Part shown: piece by piece, positions 9,736 to 23,560 of the stretch
Position numbering within the stretch: position 1 is the first letter of the stretch
Layout of the letters: every line of letters starts with the position of its first letter
From: Piper betle
Lineage: Eukaryota > Streptophyta > Magnoliopsida > Piperales > Piperaceae
Assembly (NCBI GenBank): GCA_033002965.1
Contig: JAURVB010003045.1
Coordinates: forward strand, 146,374-210,373
Direction: 5' to 3'
DNA length: 64,000 nt
Notes under the pieces: generated by a model
Seen by the model: only the letters and a program-made list of their open reading frames with translations
Database searches by the model: none
Told to the model about the DNA's origin: nothing
Made by a program: the position numbers and the translations under genes

Positions 9736-9914
9736 ATAGTGGCAATAGTGGATTAACTCATCCTACAAACAAGAAATCAAATTACAACAAAAGAAGTGAT
9801 AAACAAGGGATGAATCCTAAATGGACCTGGTAGAAGTTCCAAGTGAGGTCATGTGCCTAAGCGGCAAGCTCCTACTTTGTACCTACACATCACAACTAAA
9901 TGTAATGCCCAATT

Positions 9915-10080
9915 CTAACTATACACTACATAAATACGATGAATACATATACATGAAATCACAAGCAATCGAATAGAAGATACATCTCAAAACATTTCTA
10001 ACTATACAATGCATAAATGCGATGAATATACATACATGAAATCACAAGCAGTCGAATAGAAGACACATCTCAAAACATGT
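9915..10080. repeat. 83-bp tandem duplication
   Basis: Two adjacent copies starting CTAACTATACA at 9915 and 9998, ending before 10081, differing at only a few bases. It lies in the decayed LTR and encodes nothing. Confidence 0.85.
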
Positions 10081-10757
10081 GAAATAACTATTGTTGCTAC
10101 ATAATCTGATAATTTATGTATAGCTACTAACTAGTTCATGAATTCTCAATCCATGCTCACATTGAGCTTCCTTTTAATCCATCATTATTAGTTCATGAAA
10201 AATCAAACAATGTTAACTAACTTCATAGTAACACCCATTCCTCACTAAGTGTTATATTAGTGCTTCTAATTTACTATTCAAACTTCAATTGATTATCTAA
10301 TTATCAAAAGTACCTGCTAGCACCAATTCATATGCAAAACATGTAATCGAGCTTATCACTAATTCCTAATATATATAAATCACTCCCATTCACTTTCATT
10401 ATATTTGTATCATCATAAATTAATCCACGATCCATATCATACTCATCATAATCATGATAATTAACTTGCAACCTGTTATTCAATTTAATCACCCATCATG
10501 ATCGCCTCACAACACAAATCAATTAACATTTACCCTAATAATGAACATCAATGGTTTCGAATTATCCTCCATTTATGGGGTTATCTACTATTGATCATCA
10601 GCATGTTAGACTTACTCAATTTAATTTGCCAGCATACTTCCATCCCAATATCTGCTAAAGCTTCGATCTTTATATTAATTCACATACCATTATCATCAAT
10701 CATGAAATGATATGAAACTACATTATCTAGGATGTATACCAAATTGCCGGCATCAAC

Positions 10758-13700
10758 GACAGCGATTACGGCCAAGGAGGTCATGGCCAAGGCTAGGGCT
10801 AGGGCATGCGGCTCGGGTTGAAGAAGGTATTCGGCTTAGGAAATGACCAATTGGCAGCGGGTCGCCAGCAAGGGTCTGTTTGGTGAGGGGCAAGGATGAC
10901 GGTGGTTGTGCATGCAGGTGGGGTAGGGTGTAGGTGAAGGGGAGAGTCTGGCTAGGGTGACGACTGGCCAGCGATGACAAGGGCAGCGCATCACCGGTGA
11001 CTGCACCGAACAGGGGTCAGTGAGGCATGTGGGGAGGGCTCGGCTAAGGTAAAAGTAGGGAAAGAAGAAGGGGACGGTGAGAAGGATGGCCGGCATGGTG
11101 GGGATGTCTCGCCAGAGAGAGGTGGCCGGCGGCAAGGCTGCCGTGGTGGCGGAGAGGAAGGTGGAGGTCAGATGCATGCACCGGCACTCAGACTCAGGAA
11201 CGACGGTCTCGCCAGAGAGAGGTGGCCGGCGGCAAGGCGCCGTGGTGGCAGTGAGGAAGGTGGCGGTCAGATGCATGCACCGGCGCTCAGACTCAGGAAC
11301 GACGGGGTGCAGGTGAGGAAGAGGGAAGGATAGGGAAAGGGAGAAAAGGTTGATAGGGGAATGGCTGGTCGGATGGCAATGAGGCGGAAGCAGCACATGA
11401 CAGCGATTACGGCCATGGTTGCCGATGGCGTAACTACTGATCGACCAAGGAGGACATGCCCAAGGCTAGGGCTAGGGCACATGGCTCGGGTTGAAGAAGG
11501 TATTCGGCTGAGGCAATGATTGATTGGCAGCGGGTCGCCAGCAAGGGTCTGTTTGGTGAGGGGCAAGGATGAGGGTGGTTGTACATGCAGGTGGGGTAGG
11601 GTGTAGGTGAAGGGGAGAGTCTGGCTAGGGTGACGACTGGCCAGTGATGACAAGGGCGGCACATCGCGGGTGACTTCACCGAACAGGGGTCAGTGAGGCA
11701 TGTGGGGGCGGCTCGACTAAGGTAAAAGTAGGGAAAGAAGAAGGAGGATGGTGAGATGGATGTCTGGCATGGTGGGGATGTCTCGCCAGAGAGAGGTGGC
11801 CGGCGGCAAGGCTCCGTGGTGGTGGCGAGGAAGGTGGCAGTCAGATGCATGCACCGGCGCTCAGACTCAGGAACGACGGGGTGCAGGTGAGGAAGAGGGA
11901 AGGAAAGGGAAAGGGAGAAAAGGTTGATGGGGGAATGGCTGGTCGGATGGCAATGAGGCGGAAGCAGCACATGACAGAGATTACGGCCGTGGTTGCCGAC
12001 GGCATAACTATTGATCGACCAAGGAGGACATGGCCAAGGTTAGGGCTAGGGCACACGACTCGGGCTGAAGAAGGTATTCGGCTGAGGCAATGACCGATTG
12101 GCAGCGGGTCGCCAGAAAGGGTCTGTTTGGTGAGGGGCAAGGATGAGGGTGGTTGTGCATGCAGGTGGGGTAGGGTGTAGGTGAAGGGGAGAAGAGTCTG
12201 GCTAGGGTGACGACCGGTCAGTGATGACAACGGCGGCGCATCGCCGGTGACTTCACCGAACAGGGGTCAGTGAGGCATGTGGGGAGGGCTCGACTAAGGT
12301 AAAAGTAGGGAAAGAAGAAGGAGGATGGTGAGAAGGATGGCCGGCATGGTGGGGATGTCTCGCCAAGAGAGGTGGCCGGCGGCAAGGCTCCGTGGTGGCG
12401 GAGAGGAAGGTGGCACTCATGATGCATGCACCGGCACTCAGACTCTGGAAAGACGGGGTGCAGGTGAGGAAGAGGGAAGGAAAGGGAAAGGGAGAAAAGG
12501 TTGATGGGGAATGGCTGGTCAAATGGCAATGAGGCTGAAGCAGCACATGACAACGATTATGGCCGTGGTTGCCGATGGCGTAACTACTGATCAACCAAGG
12601 AGGACATGGCCAAGACTAGGGCTAGGGCACACGGCTCCGGTTGAAGAAGGTATTCGGCTGAGGCAATGATCGATTGGCAGCAGGTCACGAGCAAGGGTCT
12701 GTTTGGTGAGGGGCAAGGATGAGGGTGGTTGTGCATGCAGGTGGGGTAGGGTGTAGGTGAAGGGGAGAGTCTGGCTAGGGTGATGACCAGTAAGGGATGA
12801 CAAGGGCGGCGTATTGCCGGTGACTTCACCGAACAGGGGTCAGTGAGGCATGTGGGGAGGGCTCGGCTAAGGTTAAAGTAGGGAAAGAAGAAGGAGGATG
12901 GTGAGAAGGATGGCCGGCATGGTGGGGATGTCTCGCCAGATAGAGGTGGCCGGCGGCAAGGCGCCGTGATGGCAGCGAGGAAGGTGGCGGTCAGATGCAT
13001 GCACCGGCGCTCAGACTCAGGAACAACGGGGTGCAGGTGAGGAAGAGGGAAGGAAAGGGAAAGGGAGAAAAGGTTGATGGGGGAATGGCTGGTCAAATGG
13101 CAATGAGGCTGAAGCAGCACATGACAACGATTATGGCCGTGGTTGCCGACGGCGTAACTACTGATCAACCAAGGAGGACATGGCCAAGACTAGGGCTAGG
13201 GCACACGGCTCGGGTTGAAGAAGGTATTCGGCTGAGGCAATGATCGATTGGCAGCAGGTCGCGAGCAAGGGTCTGTTTGGTGAGGGGCAAGGATGAGAGT
13301 GGTTGTGCATGCAGGTGGGGTAGGGTGTAGGTGAAGGGGAGAGTCTGGCTAGGGTGACTACTGGCCATTGACGACAAGGGCGGCGCATCGCCGGTGACTT
13401 CACCGAACAGGGTTTAGTGAGGCATGTGGGGAAGGCTCAGCTAAGGTAAAAGTAGGGAAAGATGAAGGAGGATGGTGAGAAGGATGGCTGGCATGGTGGG
13501 GATGTCTCGCCAGAGAGAGGTGGCCGGGCGGCAAGGCTGCCGTGGTGGCGGCGAAGAAGGTGGCGGTCAGATGCATGCACCGGCACTCAGACTCGGGAAT
13601 GACAAGGTGCAGGTGAGGAAGAGGAAAGGAAGGAGGGAAAGTGAGAAAATGTTGATGGGGGAATGGCTGGTCAGATGGCAATGAGGCAGAAGCAGCACAT
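10758..13700. repeat. Five tandem copies of a ~575-bp GC-rich unit
   Basis: The marker GCAGCACATGACA recurs at 11390, 11964, 12540, 13114 and 13692 (spacings 574, 576, 574, 578). The first copy (10758-11398) is longer because it holds a local duplication of a segment with GCCAGAGAGAGGTGGCCGGC and CTCAGACTCAGGAACGACGG, and it lacks a short stretch near its start. The units are near-identical by eye. Long Pro/Ser/His-rich open frames on the minus strand repeat with the unit and have no known domain. They are most likely by-products of strand composition. Confidence 0.93.
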
Positions 13701-14555
13701 TGACAGCGACCACCATCACTAGGCAAGGTGTGGCGGCGAACTGGGTAAGGAGGATGAAAAAGGAAAGAAGGAAGGGAATGGGGAGGCTAGGGCGGGGGAA
13801 GATGGTGACGCTAGCTGGCAGTGGTGCTACTGGCGCTGAAGTCACCGGTGGTGGTGGTCGTCGAAAATTGGGGGTTTTTGGTGAGGTGTCGATCGTCGGG
13901 GAGAAAGGGTGGGAAATATGGTAGACTAACTGATCATTATATCAGTTAATGAAAGAGCCCAATGCAAAGCAAAAAAAAAAAGTGCATGTTGGGTCTTGGA
14001 AACAGTTCGAATCATTTCGATAATGAAAAGTTTGATTTGTTTTACCGAGAAGGTCTACTGTTCATGTCCGTATAGCCCTATAAATAGGGGGTGGACACGG
14101 GTAAGGTGCAGCGCAAGGATAGTTTTAGAATTAAAACTTTACTCGCTCCTCAGTGAATAATCGTAAAATAAATCCCAAATAATATAAAATAAAATATGAT
14201 AAATTACTATAAAATAAAATAATCGAATCCTAACTTGAATAACATACTCTAACCCTACTAGCCCTCCCAAAATAATAAATAACGCATCCTAATACCATAA
14301 ACAACCTAATTCTAATTCTACAATCTACTATAAATAAAATAAAAAAAATTGGGACATATAATCTTATAACTCATTTTAATACTCTTTTATTAACGTTATC
14401 ATTATTTACTTGGTTACACATGATCTTGATGACTTATAACACACAACCAGCCTCAGTTCAACATGCGTGTTTTGAAACTTACTCGACTCGAACTGATGAC
14501 TGGACCAATTGAGTTCACAAGTATAAAACCTTGAGTCGGATCACGGGGTTTATTG

Positions 14556-16840
14556 TGACAAAGTGATATTTTTTCAGGTATTTAAAATACACTTAACAAT
14601 TTTTCCTTTTTCCATATAGTAAGAGCATAATCATGACTTTTGATTGTTAATATAGCTTGACAAACCATACGATTGCTATGATCCTTTCCTTGGCCTTCAT
14701 GATCAAATTTTATTTTTAAACAATGGTGCAAAATTACTAGACGGCAACATATTCAAATTAATAAGCCAACGGCCATACTTTTTGACGCAGAAATCTACTC
14801 AAATTTTATTTCCTTTCTTAGTTCAATTTCTTCATCAAAAGCACACTCATCAATTCCTTTTGCAAATGTGGCACATCCATGCATGCTGGTGAGTAAAGAC
14901 AACAAAGCCTCTACTCCGAGCAATCGACACTTATTCGGTGTCCATTCACCCTCAACAAAGCCCTCATTAACATCTGAACTACTCACTCTACCGAGTCTTC
15001 TCAGTTCGCAAGTTCACTAGAGATTTTTCACACTATTCCTACAAGGATTAGAACAAAAACAAGAGTTGGGGTGCTCCAACACTCTGGAGGATGTAGTGAA
15101 GAGCTTGCTCCACAGCGGAGTGATGAAAGATGCGAGCAGTTGAATAAGCTCAGGGCGTTCTTAGTTGGAGTATTTGTCTACCGCTTGTAGTCGGTGGTGT
15201 TGTCTCCGGCTCGCATCAAGGAGGTTTAGAACCAGCCTGCGGGAGGAAATCCTACGCATGCCCTACTTTTGGTCATGATATTTCGTTAGAAGAAAATTGA
15301 GGTAAGTTGATCCATGAAATATTGCATATATCATCCTTTTATGGAATTGAAGAAGTTGTACACGATTTTTTTTTATCAACTCTTACTAATAAAAAGAAAC
15401 TAAATACCAGCCTCTAGACAAAAATTAGGAATTTTGACTAATCAAAATGCAATAAAAATAAAAATTAACGAATAAAAACATTATACTCTATCTTATCACT
15501 CAATTAAGATTTATCTTTAAAAATTCAATCATAATTTATCTCTAAGATATTTGATTATTATAGTTTATCTCTTTATTTAACGAGAGTTTATCTATAAAAT
15601 TAAAATCTATCTATAATTTAAATTGTGCATGATTTATGCCAATGTAAATGGACGGGTAGTAAGAGTTATTTCATCTCATAATATTGTTTATAAACTAAAA
15701 AATTGAACACACTCAAATGCCCAATAGAGTGGAATCAACTTGGAGTTATTTATATCATGAATATTGGCTCTTAGTAAGTTTAAATAAAATAAATTATGAT
15801 TATTCAACCAAATAATTATGTTTTGAGATCCCCCAAATTAATTTCAAATCTCCTATCGACTAACTTAATTCAGCTACATTAGCTAGGTGTGTGCATAAAC
15901 TTTCAACTTTTTTTTCTAAAACTCTAAAACTTCAACTTAAATTAACCATTGTGAACAGAGAACCTAGAACTACCAATTTGTAATGGAGTGGTTCATTATA
16001 GACAGTATCGAAACTGACCCAAGATTGTATTGAGCTAGGATTGGGATCAGAGCTGACTCAAGATTGAAGCAAGCAATGCCTATGGGCCTAGGAAGGATTT
16101 TCTACGATAAAATTTCCTAAAATAGAATTTTAGAGATAAAATATCCTATGTCAAATCCCTAAAATTAGTCTTAGATCAAATGCCGTATAAGATAAGATCT
16201 AGCGTCTTAGTTTAGGTGTGTATATTGATCTTCAACTTTAAAATTATTTTAAAATGATGACTTAAGCTATACTGCATTTATAAATAATTCATTTAAAATA
16301 TAAATACTCATGTTTGATTTAGCACATTAATTATTTAGCTCGTAGTTATGATTGCAAAAATGACAAATTATATAAAATTAGTAAGGAATAATAAATAATT
16401 GCACATTATAGTTCTCTAGTAGTGGCTTTTTCATGCATTGATTAATTATGAAGAATAATTGTCAATGATAATACTAGAGTGATACATTGTAATTAATAAA
16501 GTTGTCCATGGTTTTAAATTTAAGACTTTATATATGTAAAGTTTAAAGTCATCATTAATTGTGTATAGTAAATATGAATTATAAAAAAATTGCAATAATA
16601 GCAATTTGTAATTACGTCAACCTTACTATAGCAGTTTTAAGATAATTGCTTACCCTCACTTTCCAATCGCAAAAAGGAATTAGGGCATATGATTCAAAAA
16701 TGTATATATGCTTATAATCTTTTATGGGATTGAAAAATCTATCTAAAATATAATGAAAGGTGATTTTCTTTCCACCCGTCGAGTCTGCGATATTGAGAGA
16801 TTTTTTTAATTTAGAGAATTTTAGAGAGAGTAATGTTAAC
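14556..16840. other. AT-rich region, no gene recognised
   Basis: A short minus-strand open frame at 14986-14795 (63 codons) starts MSSSDVNEGFVEGEWTPNKC but has no recognised domain. At 15050-15270 there is a less AT-rich stretch with no clear frame. I see nothing else supportable. Confidence 0.4.
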
Positions 16841-16847
16841 TGTTATA

Positions 16848-17875
16848 TTATTATGAAGAATGAGATTAAATTTATAAGATTCCTAATTTGATAATAACTA
16901 TGAATTACATATATTATCACGACCGATAGATTATTTTAACGGCAGAGATTAGATCTATAAAATTCCTACTTTAATTATAATTATGAATTATAAAATATAA
17001 ATTGACGTTAATTCAAATTGCAATCACTTTTGTGTTGTTTCTTAAAATAGGTTTAATTGTGTTGATTTTTGATAGATTAAAACTTTTTGGATCTTCCAAT
17101 GCATTATGTTCTTCAAATTAACCACGCAATGCTCCTTCATAGTTGACAACTTACAGACTTTGAGGCTTTAAATTGATTCTCTCATCATTTTCTCCCACTT
17201 TCTTGTCATCTTCTCAGCTCCAATTTCTATTATGACAACTGACATTATATCTATAATATTCTTTTAAATTATAATTATAACTATAACTATAAATTATGTT
17301 TCTTATCATGACAGTTAGATTATTATAACGATCAAGATTAGATATATAAGATTCTTAATTTAATTAAAACAATGAATTATGTCTCTTATTTTAATTATAA
17401 CCATCAATAATGATAATACTATATTTTCTTTATCGATAACTTAAGTTTCATTTTATAAGAAAAATATTATATTGTACATGATTTTTGTCCATCATACATT
17501 ATTTTTTCCATTGGCGTTATGTGCCTCATTCTTCTTCCAAGCGGGTAAATTTAGTTTCAATAAAAATTAACTAAATCAAGTCAAAATAAATTAGACGTGA
17601 ATTAAAGAAATTATTATAATAAAGTTTTCATGAAAAGCTACTTGGGGGGAGTCAAGCTAATATATTGTTTATATTTTTACCATGAGTTATTATATTTAAA
17701 TTTCATAAATTTTTATTTATTTTTAAAAAAAATAAATAGAGTCAAAATAAACTATACGTAAAGTTCGTGCAATAAAATCGTTCACTAGATTATTATAACA
17801 GTTGAGATTAGATCTATAAATTTTTCAATTTAACAATAACTATGATTTACATCTCTTATTTTAAGTGTAAATAAT
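16848..17875. repeat. Degenerate ~80-bp dispersed repeat, about five copies
   Basis: Copies at about 16850-16920, 16925-17000, 17228-17305, 17316-17400 and 17790-17875 share GATTATTATAACRRY, GAGATTAGATCTATAA, RATTCCTAATTTAATTATAA and CTATGAATTACATCTCTTAT in this order. Spacing is irregular. Low complexity makes exact limits uncertain. Confidence 0.6.
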
Positions 17876-18740
17876 ACTATATTTATAATTAACTTTACAT
17901 ATATGAGCATCATGCATATTGTTTTTCAAATTAGTTGACTCATTAATTTTTTTATCATTCATGTTATTTATACAAAAAAGACAATGTTCGAGTTCTTCCA
18001 TTTGTTTAGGATCCATGCTACCCAATAATCAATCATTAATTTCACAATGTGTAAAAAATATTAATTCTATCATGAATTATATTCTTTAAAGTTCTATTGT
18101 TTCATGAATATCTTTAATTTACTAAGATATCTTGAAGTATATTTTTAGGATCTTCCTCTAGTAATTTTATCTAATTCTTTTATTAAAATATTATTTATTT
18201 AATGTTTATTTTATTTAATCTTTGTTCTAGGCCGTTATATTGACATTCTTGAATTTTTACAAAAAATTAATTTATCCATCATTATCAAATAAGTTGTAAT
18301 TAAAAAAACTAATGGAATAAAATTTCCATAAAAATATATTTGGTACATCTTAACACATCCCAAAAAATAAATTAATAATTAATAAAAAATTGATATGTTT
18401 ACTTTGAGTTATTATCAATTTTATAAACTATTTAAGTCTTTCAAATTAATAACATCAAGTCAATATAATTGTATGTGAAATCCGCGCAACCCACGAGTTA
18501 TCATGCTAATAGTACTATAAAATTACTCAAGAGTCGAAGTAACTTGAGTCATGTTGAAGTCTTAAGTTAATTCTAAATCATTGGCATGTCCCCCTTAAAC
18601 ATTTGTCAGCCTTTTATAACATATATCAATTTATTATATCTTCAAATAAACTAATGTATTATATATAGATGGTTGTTTTTTATATTTTGCTTCTGCCATA
18701 TGATCTTCGTAGACTTTAAATGACATAGTCATAGGGATGT
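17876..18740. other. AT-rich region, nothing recognised
   Basis: No open frame or structured repeat above background is visible. Confidence 0.4.
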
Positions 18741-18744
18741 TTTT

Positions 18745-19115
18745 ATGTGGAATCCATCTCTACAATCAAAAGAAAGGGCAACCATGCAGCAAGACGCATG
18801 ACGGCTCTTGCGCTGTTGAACACGAGAATGGTAAGAGGGTATCAAAAGATTGAGGATATGCTTGACAAGAAGTCATGCTTCACCTTACTTGGTTACCCGC
18901 GTTCTAGTTCACAAATGCTTGCTCCATAGGGTTTGGTTTTACCATATTCTGGTTGTAAACGTTTTGGTTAGCAAAAGCTTGATCTTCAATTTTCTATTCT
19001 CCAAAATTTTGCTGATTGAAATTTTGAGCTATGGCTTGCCTTCGTTCTTGTCTAATCCTAAGGCAAATTCTCTCAATTTAAGGATCAAAAGGAAACGGTC
19101 CTCCTAATTGGTTGT
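18745..19115 (-). pseudogene. Possible decayed retroelement ORF
   Basis: Read on the minus strand from about 19110, a frame gives DNQLGGPFPFDP, a stop, then IERICLRIRQERRQAIAQNF and NQQNFGE. The N/Q-rich, charged composition resembles a gag N-terminus, but no conserved gag motif can be pointed to. Plus-strand open frames over the same bases are no more convincing. Confidence 0.25.
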
Positions 19116-21115
19116 CTTGCATACACCATATGAATACACAAAAACTAGATTAATATCCTACAAAGAAGTAACTATCAACAAAAAAGTAAAACCAAAGCAA
19201 ACCAACAACGACACCAAAAACTTGTTTCTTTATTAATGCATGTTGCAAGTGTATGCACTGAACATGTAAAAGAATTATAAGTATAAATCATTCTCACGAT
19301 GATTTGATGTTTTACAATAATTATGATAGCTATATTAGAAATTATATTAAGCATGCAACAGATAATGCATGATATGTTGAATGTCTATCCAAGGGCTAAC
19401 AGATCAAGCGAGGGCATTAACATGTGTATTTATACTAGTCAAAAAATTATGTAAAGGCATGAAGACAAAAAGCAACACAAGTTGATACAAGTTCTAATAA
19501 TGTAAATTGGATCTTACGTGGATAACTTCACTAGGTTAATAAATAACATATCTTGTTATGTTAATCAAGCCACACATACTTGCAGTTGATATCTAGGAAA
19601 ATATATTTAATTATAACGAGCATCTGCACCTCATCACAACCAACCCCCCTTAGTATCATTTCACAATTTTATACAAAAAAACCTTAGTTGGCTCATTAAG
19701 ATTAGCACCCTTATATGTATATCTATGACTTTAACACATTCTTGTTGTTAAACTCATAAACTACTCCATCCATAGATATCACCGGCTTGCCTCTTCCTAA
19801 GCCACAACCGAGTCTCTTAAATATGCAAAAGTTAGCTACTCTTTTAAAGCATTAAATATGGGCATGAAGTAATCAACTTAAAAGAAGTTCAACAAGATAA
19901 CGTAAACAACATATATTACATATCACCCTAGATCCATCGTACGCCACAGATCATTAAACATTTAACCTATGAGAGAATAAGAATGCATCTTGAAGTTCTT
20001 AAAAAAGACAACATAGTATTAGAGAAAAGAGAATGTATGTAAATATATTGGGACAAAGTCCTAGCGTGAGCTTCTCTTCTACAATGTGTCCTCTTTGCCA
20101 GTTGGCATCCACAACTCCTCAGCAACCTTCCACTTGGGAGTACCAAAGGTGAAGAGAGTAAGAGTGTGTTTTTTCCTGCAGATGCCTTCTCTAATCTATG
20201 GTATCTCCAAAAGAAGTATGATTATGATAAGTCGTGTCTCTCCTAAATGTAAGTGGGGGTATATATAACCGAAGGGTTGGAGCATCTCTTAGACATGTAG
20301 CAGCTTTCTGGTGGTTTCTTACCTCTAATTTTGGGTAGGAGTTGACCTCACCATGGTGTTTCCACCTTGTTCCTCTGTCCCCTTGAGATTGAGTGGAGTT
20401 GGTGAACTTTTCTCAAATAGTCAAAATTATTCAAGGTGCAGATCAAGGGAAGCTAGGTTGGAGGAAGCTTCCTTGCTCTTCCACATTCAACAGCTACACA
20501 CGAGTGCCTTCCTAATCATTTGGGTTGGTGGCCATGTTTCTTCCTTGCTCCTTAAAACAGCCATCCAACGATTTAGAAGTGTGAGTTGATAGATTTGCTC
20601 AAGAGTAGGGGACAAGCACAAGTTTGTAGGTGCATTTGCTGGTCAATAGGTGTGCATGCTGCAGGTGTACAAGGTGTGTAGGTCTGTCTATACTATGAAG
20701 TGTCTCACATGATCCATCCTAGGTTGGTGAAAATGTGGCTTGCTCCACTTGCACATGTGAACAAGCTTAGTCTCACTCCTTCAAAATATCATTATTTATT
20801 GAAATTTGACTATTGAATTACTATTATTTTCAAGAAGTTGCGACAATCCAAAATTTTCAAATTTTCACCAAAAATAACATAAAAGCTCATGAGGGGGCAT
20901 AAATATGATATATGAAAACTACCTAGATGTTACACTAATCTAAGACTTATCAACTGTCAAGTAACCATATTGGCATGTGTAGTTTAGTTGATTTGTTATT
21001 TATGAGTACACTGCTATCAATAATTCTTCTAATCTACTCATTAGGGTTTTCATTACTTCTCATACCTAGTGATCCACAAGTATCTGCTACAATGGTGTTC
21101 ACTACTCCATTCAGT
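19116..21115. other. AT-rich region, no gene recognised
   Basis: Short open frames at 20086-20268, 20353-20589 and 20975-21184 have no recognisable domain. A GTATATATAACCG box near 20260 could be a decayed promoter. The right edge grades into the gypsy remnant that follows. Confidence 0.35.
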
Positions 21116-21119
21116 CTTT

Positions 21120-23280
21120 GGCATTATCTCCTGCCTGTGATTAATCCATACATAGTCTTGTGTTGTCATCCGGCTTCTAAATGAAGAGGACTGGTACATT
21201 ACTTGGTAGAATATCTGGAGTGATAAATCCATGCATCCACAACCCCTTTAGTTGATCTCTAAGCTCTCTGAACTCAAATGGTGCCCTCTGGCGTAGTGCT
21301 TTAGGCATAGGAGTAGGATTAGGTAGCATATCTATGGAAACTTTCCAGCCATAGTCATCTCTATAGAAGCTAGCTCTGGCTGTTCAACGGTGGCTATGAC
21401 ATTGGCCAAAATTGTCATGCATCTGCTATCAATCGATCAATGAGCTCTCGAAGGAGATGAGCTTACCTCCTCAATTTCTACCCTTACCCTGAACTAAGAT
21501 TCTTACTTTTCCTTCAAATCTGAGTTGGACTTTCTTCTTTTGGCAATCAATTAAATGTCTATGTCTGGATATCCAATCCATGCCAAAAATAGCATCGAAC
21601 TATCTCATTGGTAACACAACAAAATTAGTCAACAAGGTAGCAGTAGATCATGATGGTGATACCCCTTACACACACTCTGGTTGTGATAATTGCTCTAGCT
21701 AGAGTAGACACAACTAAGTTATAGCCTAAATCTTCTAATCTCATGCCAATTTTATTGACAAAGGCCTTGGCTAAGAAGGTATGCCTATTGCCAAGAATCA
21801 AACAACATTAATGAAAAAGTTGATTTGATGAGTATGATACCTATAATGACTATGACATCTTGAAGAACTTCCTCTGTCGTGGCTGGTGTAGTTTACTGAA
21901 TTGCTTCTTCTATTTCGGTTGTCTAGTTTACTCGTGTTTTCTTTTCCTAACCATACTCTAATATATCTAGCTCTAGAATATGTTTATTTGCTAATAGGGC
22001 AATCCTAGTCCCTATTATACAAAAAGTGAGTAGTATTCACATATCAACCAAGTTTTCCTTCTACAATCATATGTTTTTCTAAGATCTTGCTTGCCTAGCA
22101 TACATCCTACGCACATTGAGGATTGCAATGAGAAATGAGCTAAACCCCTAACCAAGCATACATCCCACCCTATAGTTGTGGTCTCGCACAAGAGTACTCC
22201 TCACCCAGTGGGTCATCCCACAGCTCAACATCATCCCTCGGTACCACAAAAAGTTTCATTGCTGCTAAAGCTCAGTATCTTTGTTGTCCATAGTACTGAT
22301 CCCACTGTCCATGTTGATCATATTGCACTGATTGTGCCTGCTGCAGCTAATTACCCCTATGTTATTGCCCTTGATGTTGGGTTGGTTGTGTCGGTAGGAG
22401 TAGTGTAGACAATCCTCCATACTACTAAGGTGCTAGTAGTTTCATTATCTGCTATTGTTGTTATGGCCTAATACAGCATATGGCTGCACGATGCCCTAAC
22501 TCTCCACATGGACTATAGCGTCTCCTCTAACACTGGGGACAAACTGGGTACTCCACCTATATTCCAAGCTAATACACTTGTGGTTGCTAGAAGGACTATG
22601 TCTAATGTCCCTTAGCGACATATACAGTCACACAATTGTCACTCATCCTCCTTTGCTATTGCGGAATCTAGTATCCTAGTCCTCTACATCTCTAACACTA
22701 ATGACCAAACTGACTGCTGCTTCTGGTCATATGGTATTACTTATGAGCATTCTTTACCTCTAATGCTCTCAATCTGAGTCCCACCACAAACTTCTCTTCT
22801 TTCTCTCTCATTTGTGAAACTACTAGGCACAAACCTCTCAATAGCAAAGAATATAGCCTGGTATTCTGTTACTGCCAGATCCCTCTGCTCTAAAGAAGAA
22901 TCTCCTATTTCATATGACTTCAAACAATGGAGGAAAAATACTAGGACCAACTAATCGTCTCCATCTCCAAGGGCCTACTATGCAGACAGGTGGAATAAGG
23001 TGATTTCCACCATAGCTTGCCCATACTCCATATAGTGTCTTCAACAACTCTCACCCAAAGCTTAGGTTGATGTCCCTGCAATACTCCATCTAGAGTGTTG
23101 GACCACTCTATAGCTACCTCAATGTCTGTTCTGCCATAGGATAATTGTCCGTCGTTCTTCCAAAAATGGTCAACATCCCATTGCTCCATCATCCGCTCCC
23201 CTCTAATCCTAAGAGTCAGAACTCTCTCTGAATACAAGCTGGCTTAGTTGAACTACCTCAACTGGACCATAGGCAATATC
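21120..23280 (-). pseudogene. Ty3/gypsy gag-protease-RT remnant, heavily mutated
   Basis: Read leftward on the minus strand. The gag region (23237-22741) has VAVTEYQAIFF-like and IERFVPSSFTNERERRE motifs of the retrotransposon gag domain. A zinc knuckle remnant CGELGHRAAIC lies at about 22480-22515, followed by a Q-rich stretch. The protease region has LAKAFVNKIGMRLEDLGYN and then FDAIFGMDWISRHRHLIDCQ (near 21600). The Asp-Ser-Gly active site just upstream (about 21793-21806) is broken by a one-base shift and a stop. The start of RT follows (ALRQRAPFEFRELRDQLKGL, near 21290, then a TRLCMDY block). Stops and shifts occur throughout. No LTRs could be paired with it. Confidence 0.85.
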
Positions 23281-23439
23281 TCCATGCGATGATGCTCCTA
23301 GAGGCATCCCTAATGTTGGCATACAAAATTTCCTAATACAGGTGTCTCTGTCTCCACAAACCTCTTTCCTAGTCTCGTCACTGTTGCTGCTATACCTCTA
23401 ATAGACTCAAAAGTCAACCCATGTTTTTAAGGTGTAAAT

Positions 23440-23560
23440 AAGAGGAGATACGAAGACCGTGTCTATACTCCTCCCACCTAGAGTGGCACAATATATCGGG
23501 TACTATGAACGCAATGCATTTCCAAAATTGAGGCACTAAAAACTGGTTCCTTGCCATCTA
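23440..23560 (+). repeat. LTR-C fragment (R region)
   Basis: Contains CGGGTACTATGAACGCAATG and TTGAGGCACTAA, which recur at 25870-25925, 40365-40415 and 63680-63730. It is short and isolated. It lies just beyond the 5' side of the minus-strand gypsy remnant, in the opposite orientation. Confidence 0.55.

Larger units (their letters stand above)
9745..14555 (-). repeat. Decayed LTR of the LTR-A lineage with an expanded core
   Basis: The left part (9745-10740) aligns with the middle of LTR-A: AACTCATCCTAC, GGACCTGGTAGAAG, the GGCAAGCTCCTACT...GTACCTACACATC block. The right part (13920-14555) aligns with the LTR-A end as found at 46385-46841: CTTTACTCG, then AACGTTATCATTATTTACT, CCTCAGTTCAACATGCGTG, and CACGGGGTTT. 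Between them the GC-rich core is replaced by the ~575-bp tandem array. The first third of the LTR is missing and the right end is eroded. Confidence 0.68.

Noticed and set aside
10836..13845. Pro/Ser-rich minus-strand ORFs of 100-190 codons in the 575-bp array
   Set aside because: They recur with each unit, change frame between units, and have no recognised domain. They reflect a G-rich plus strand.
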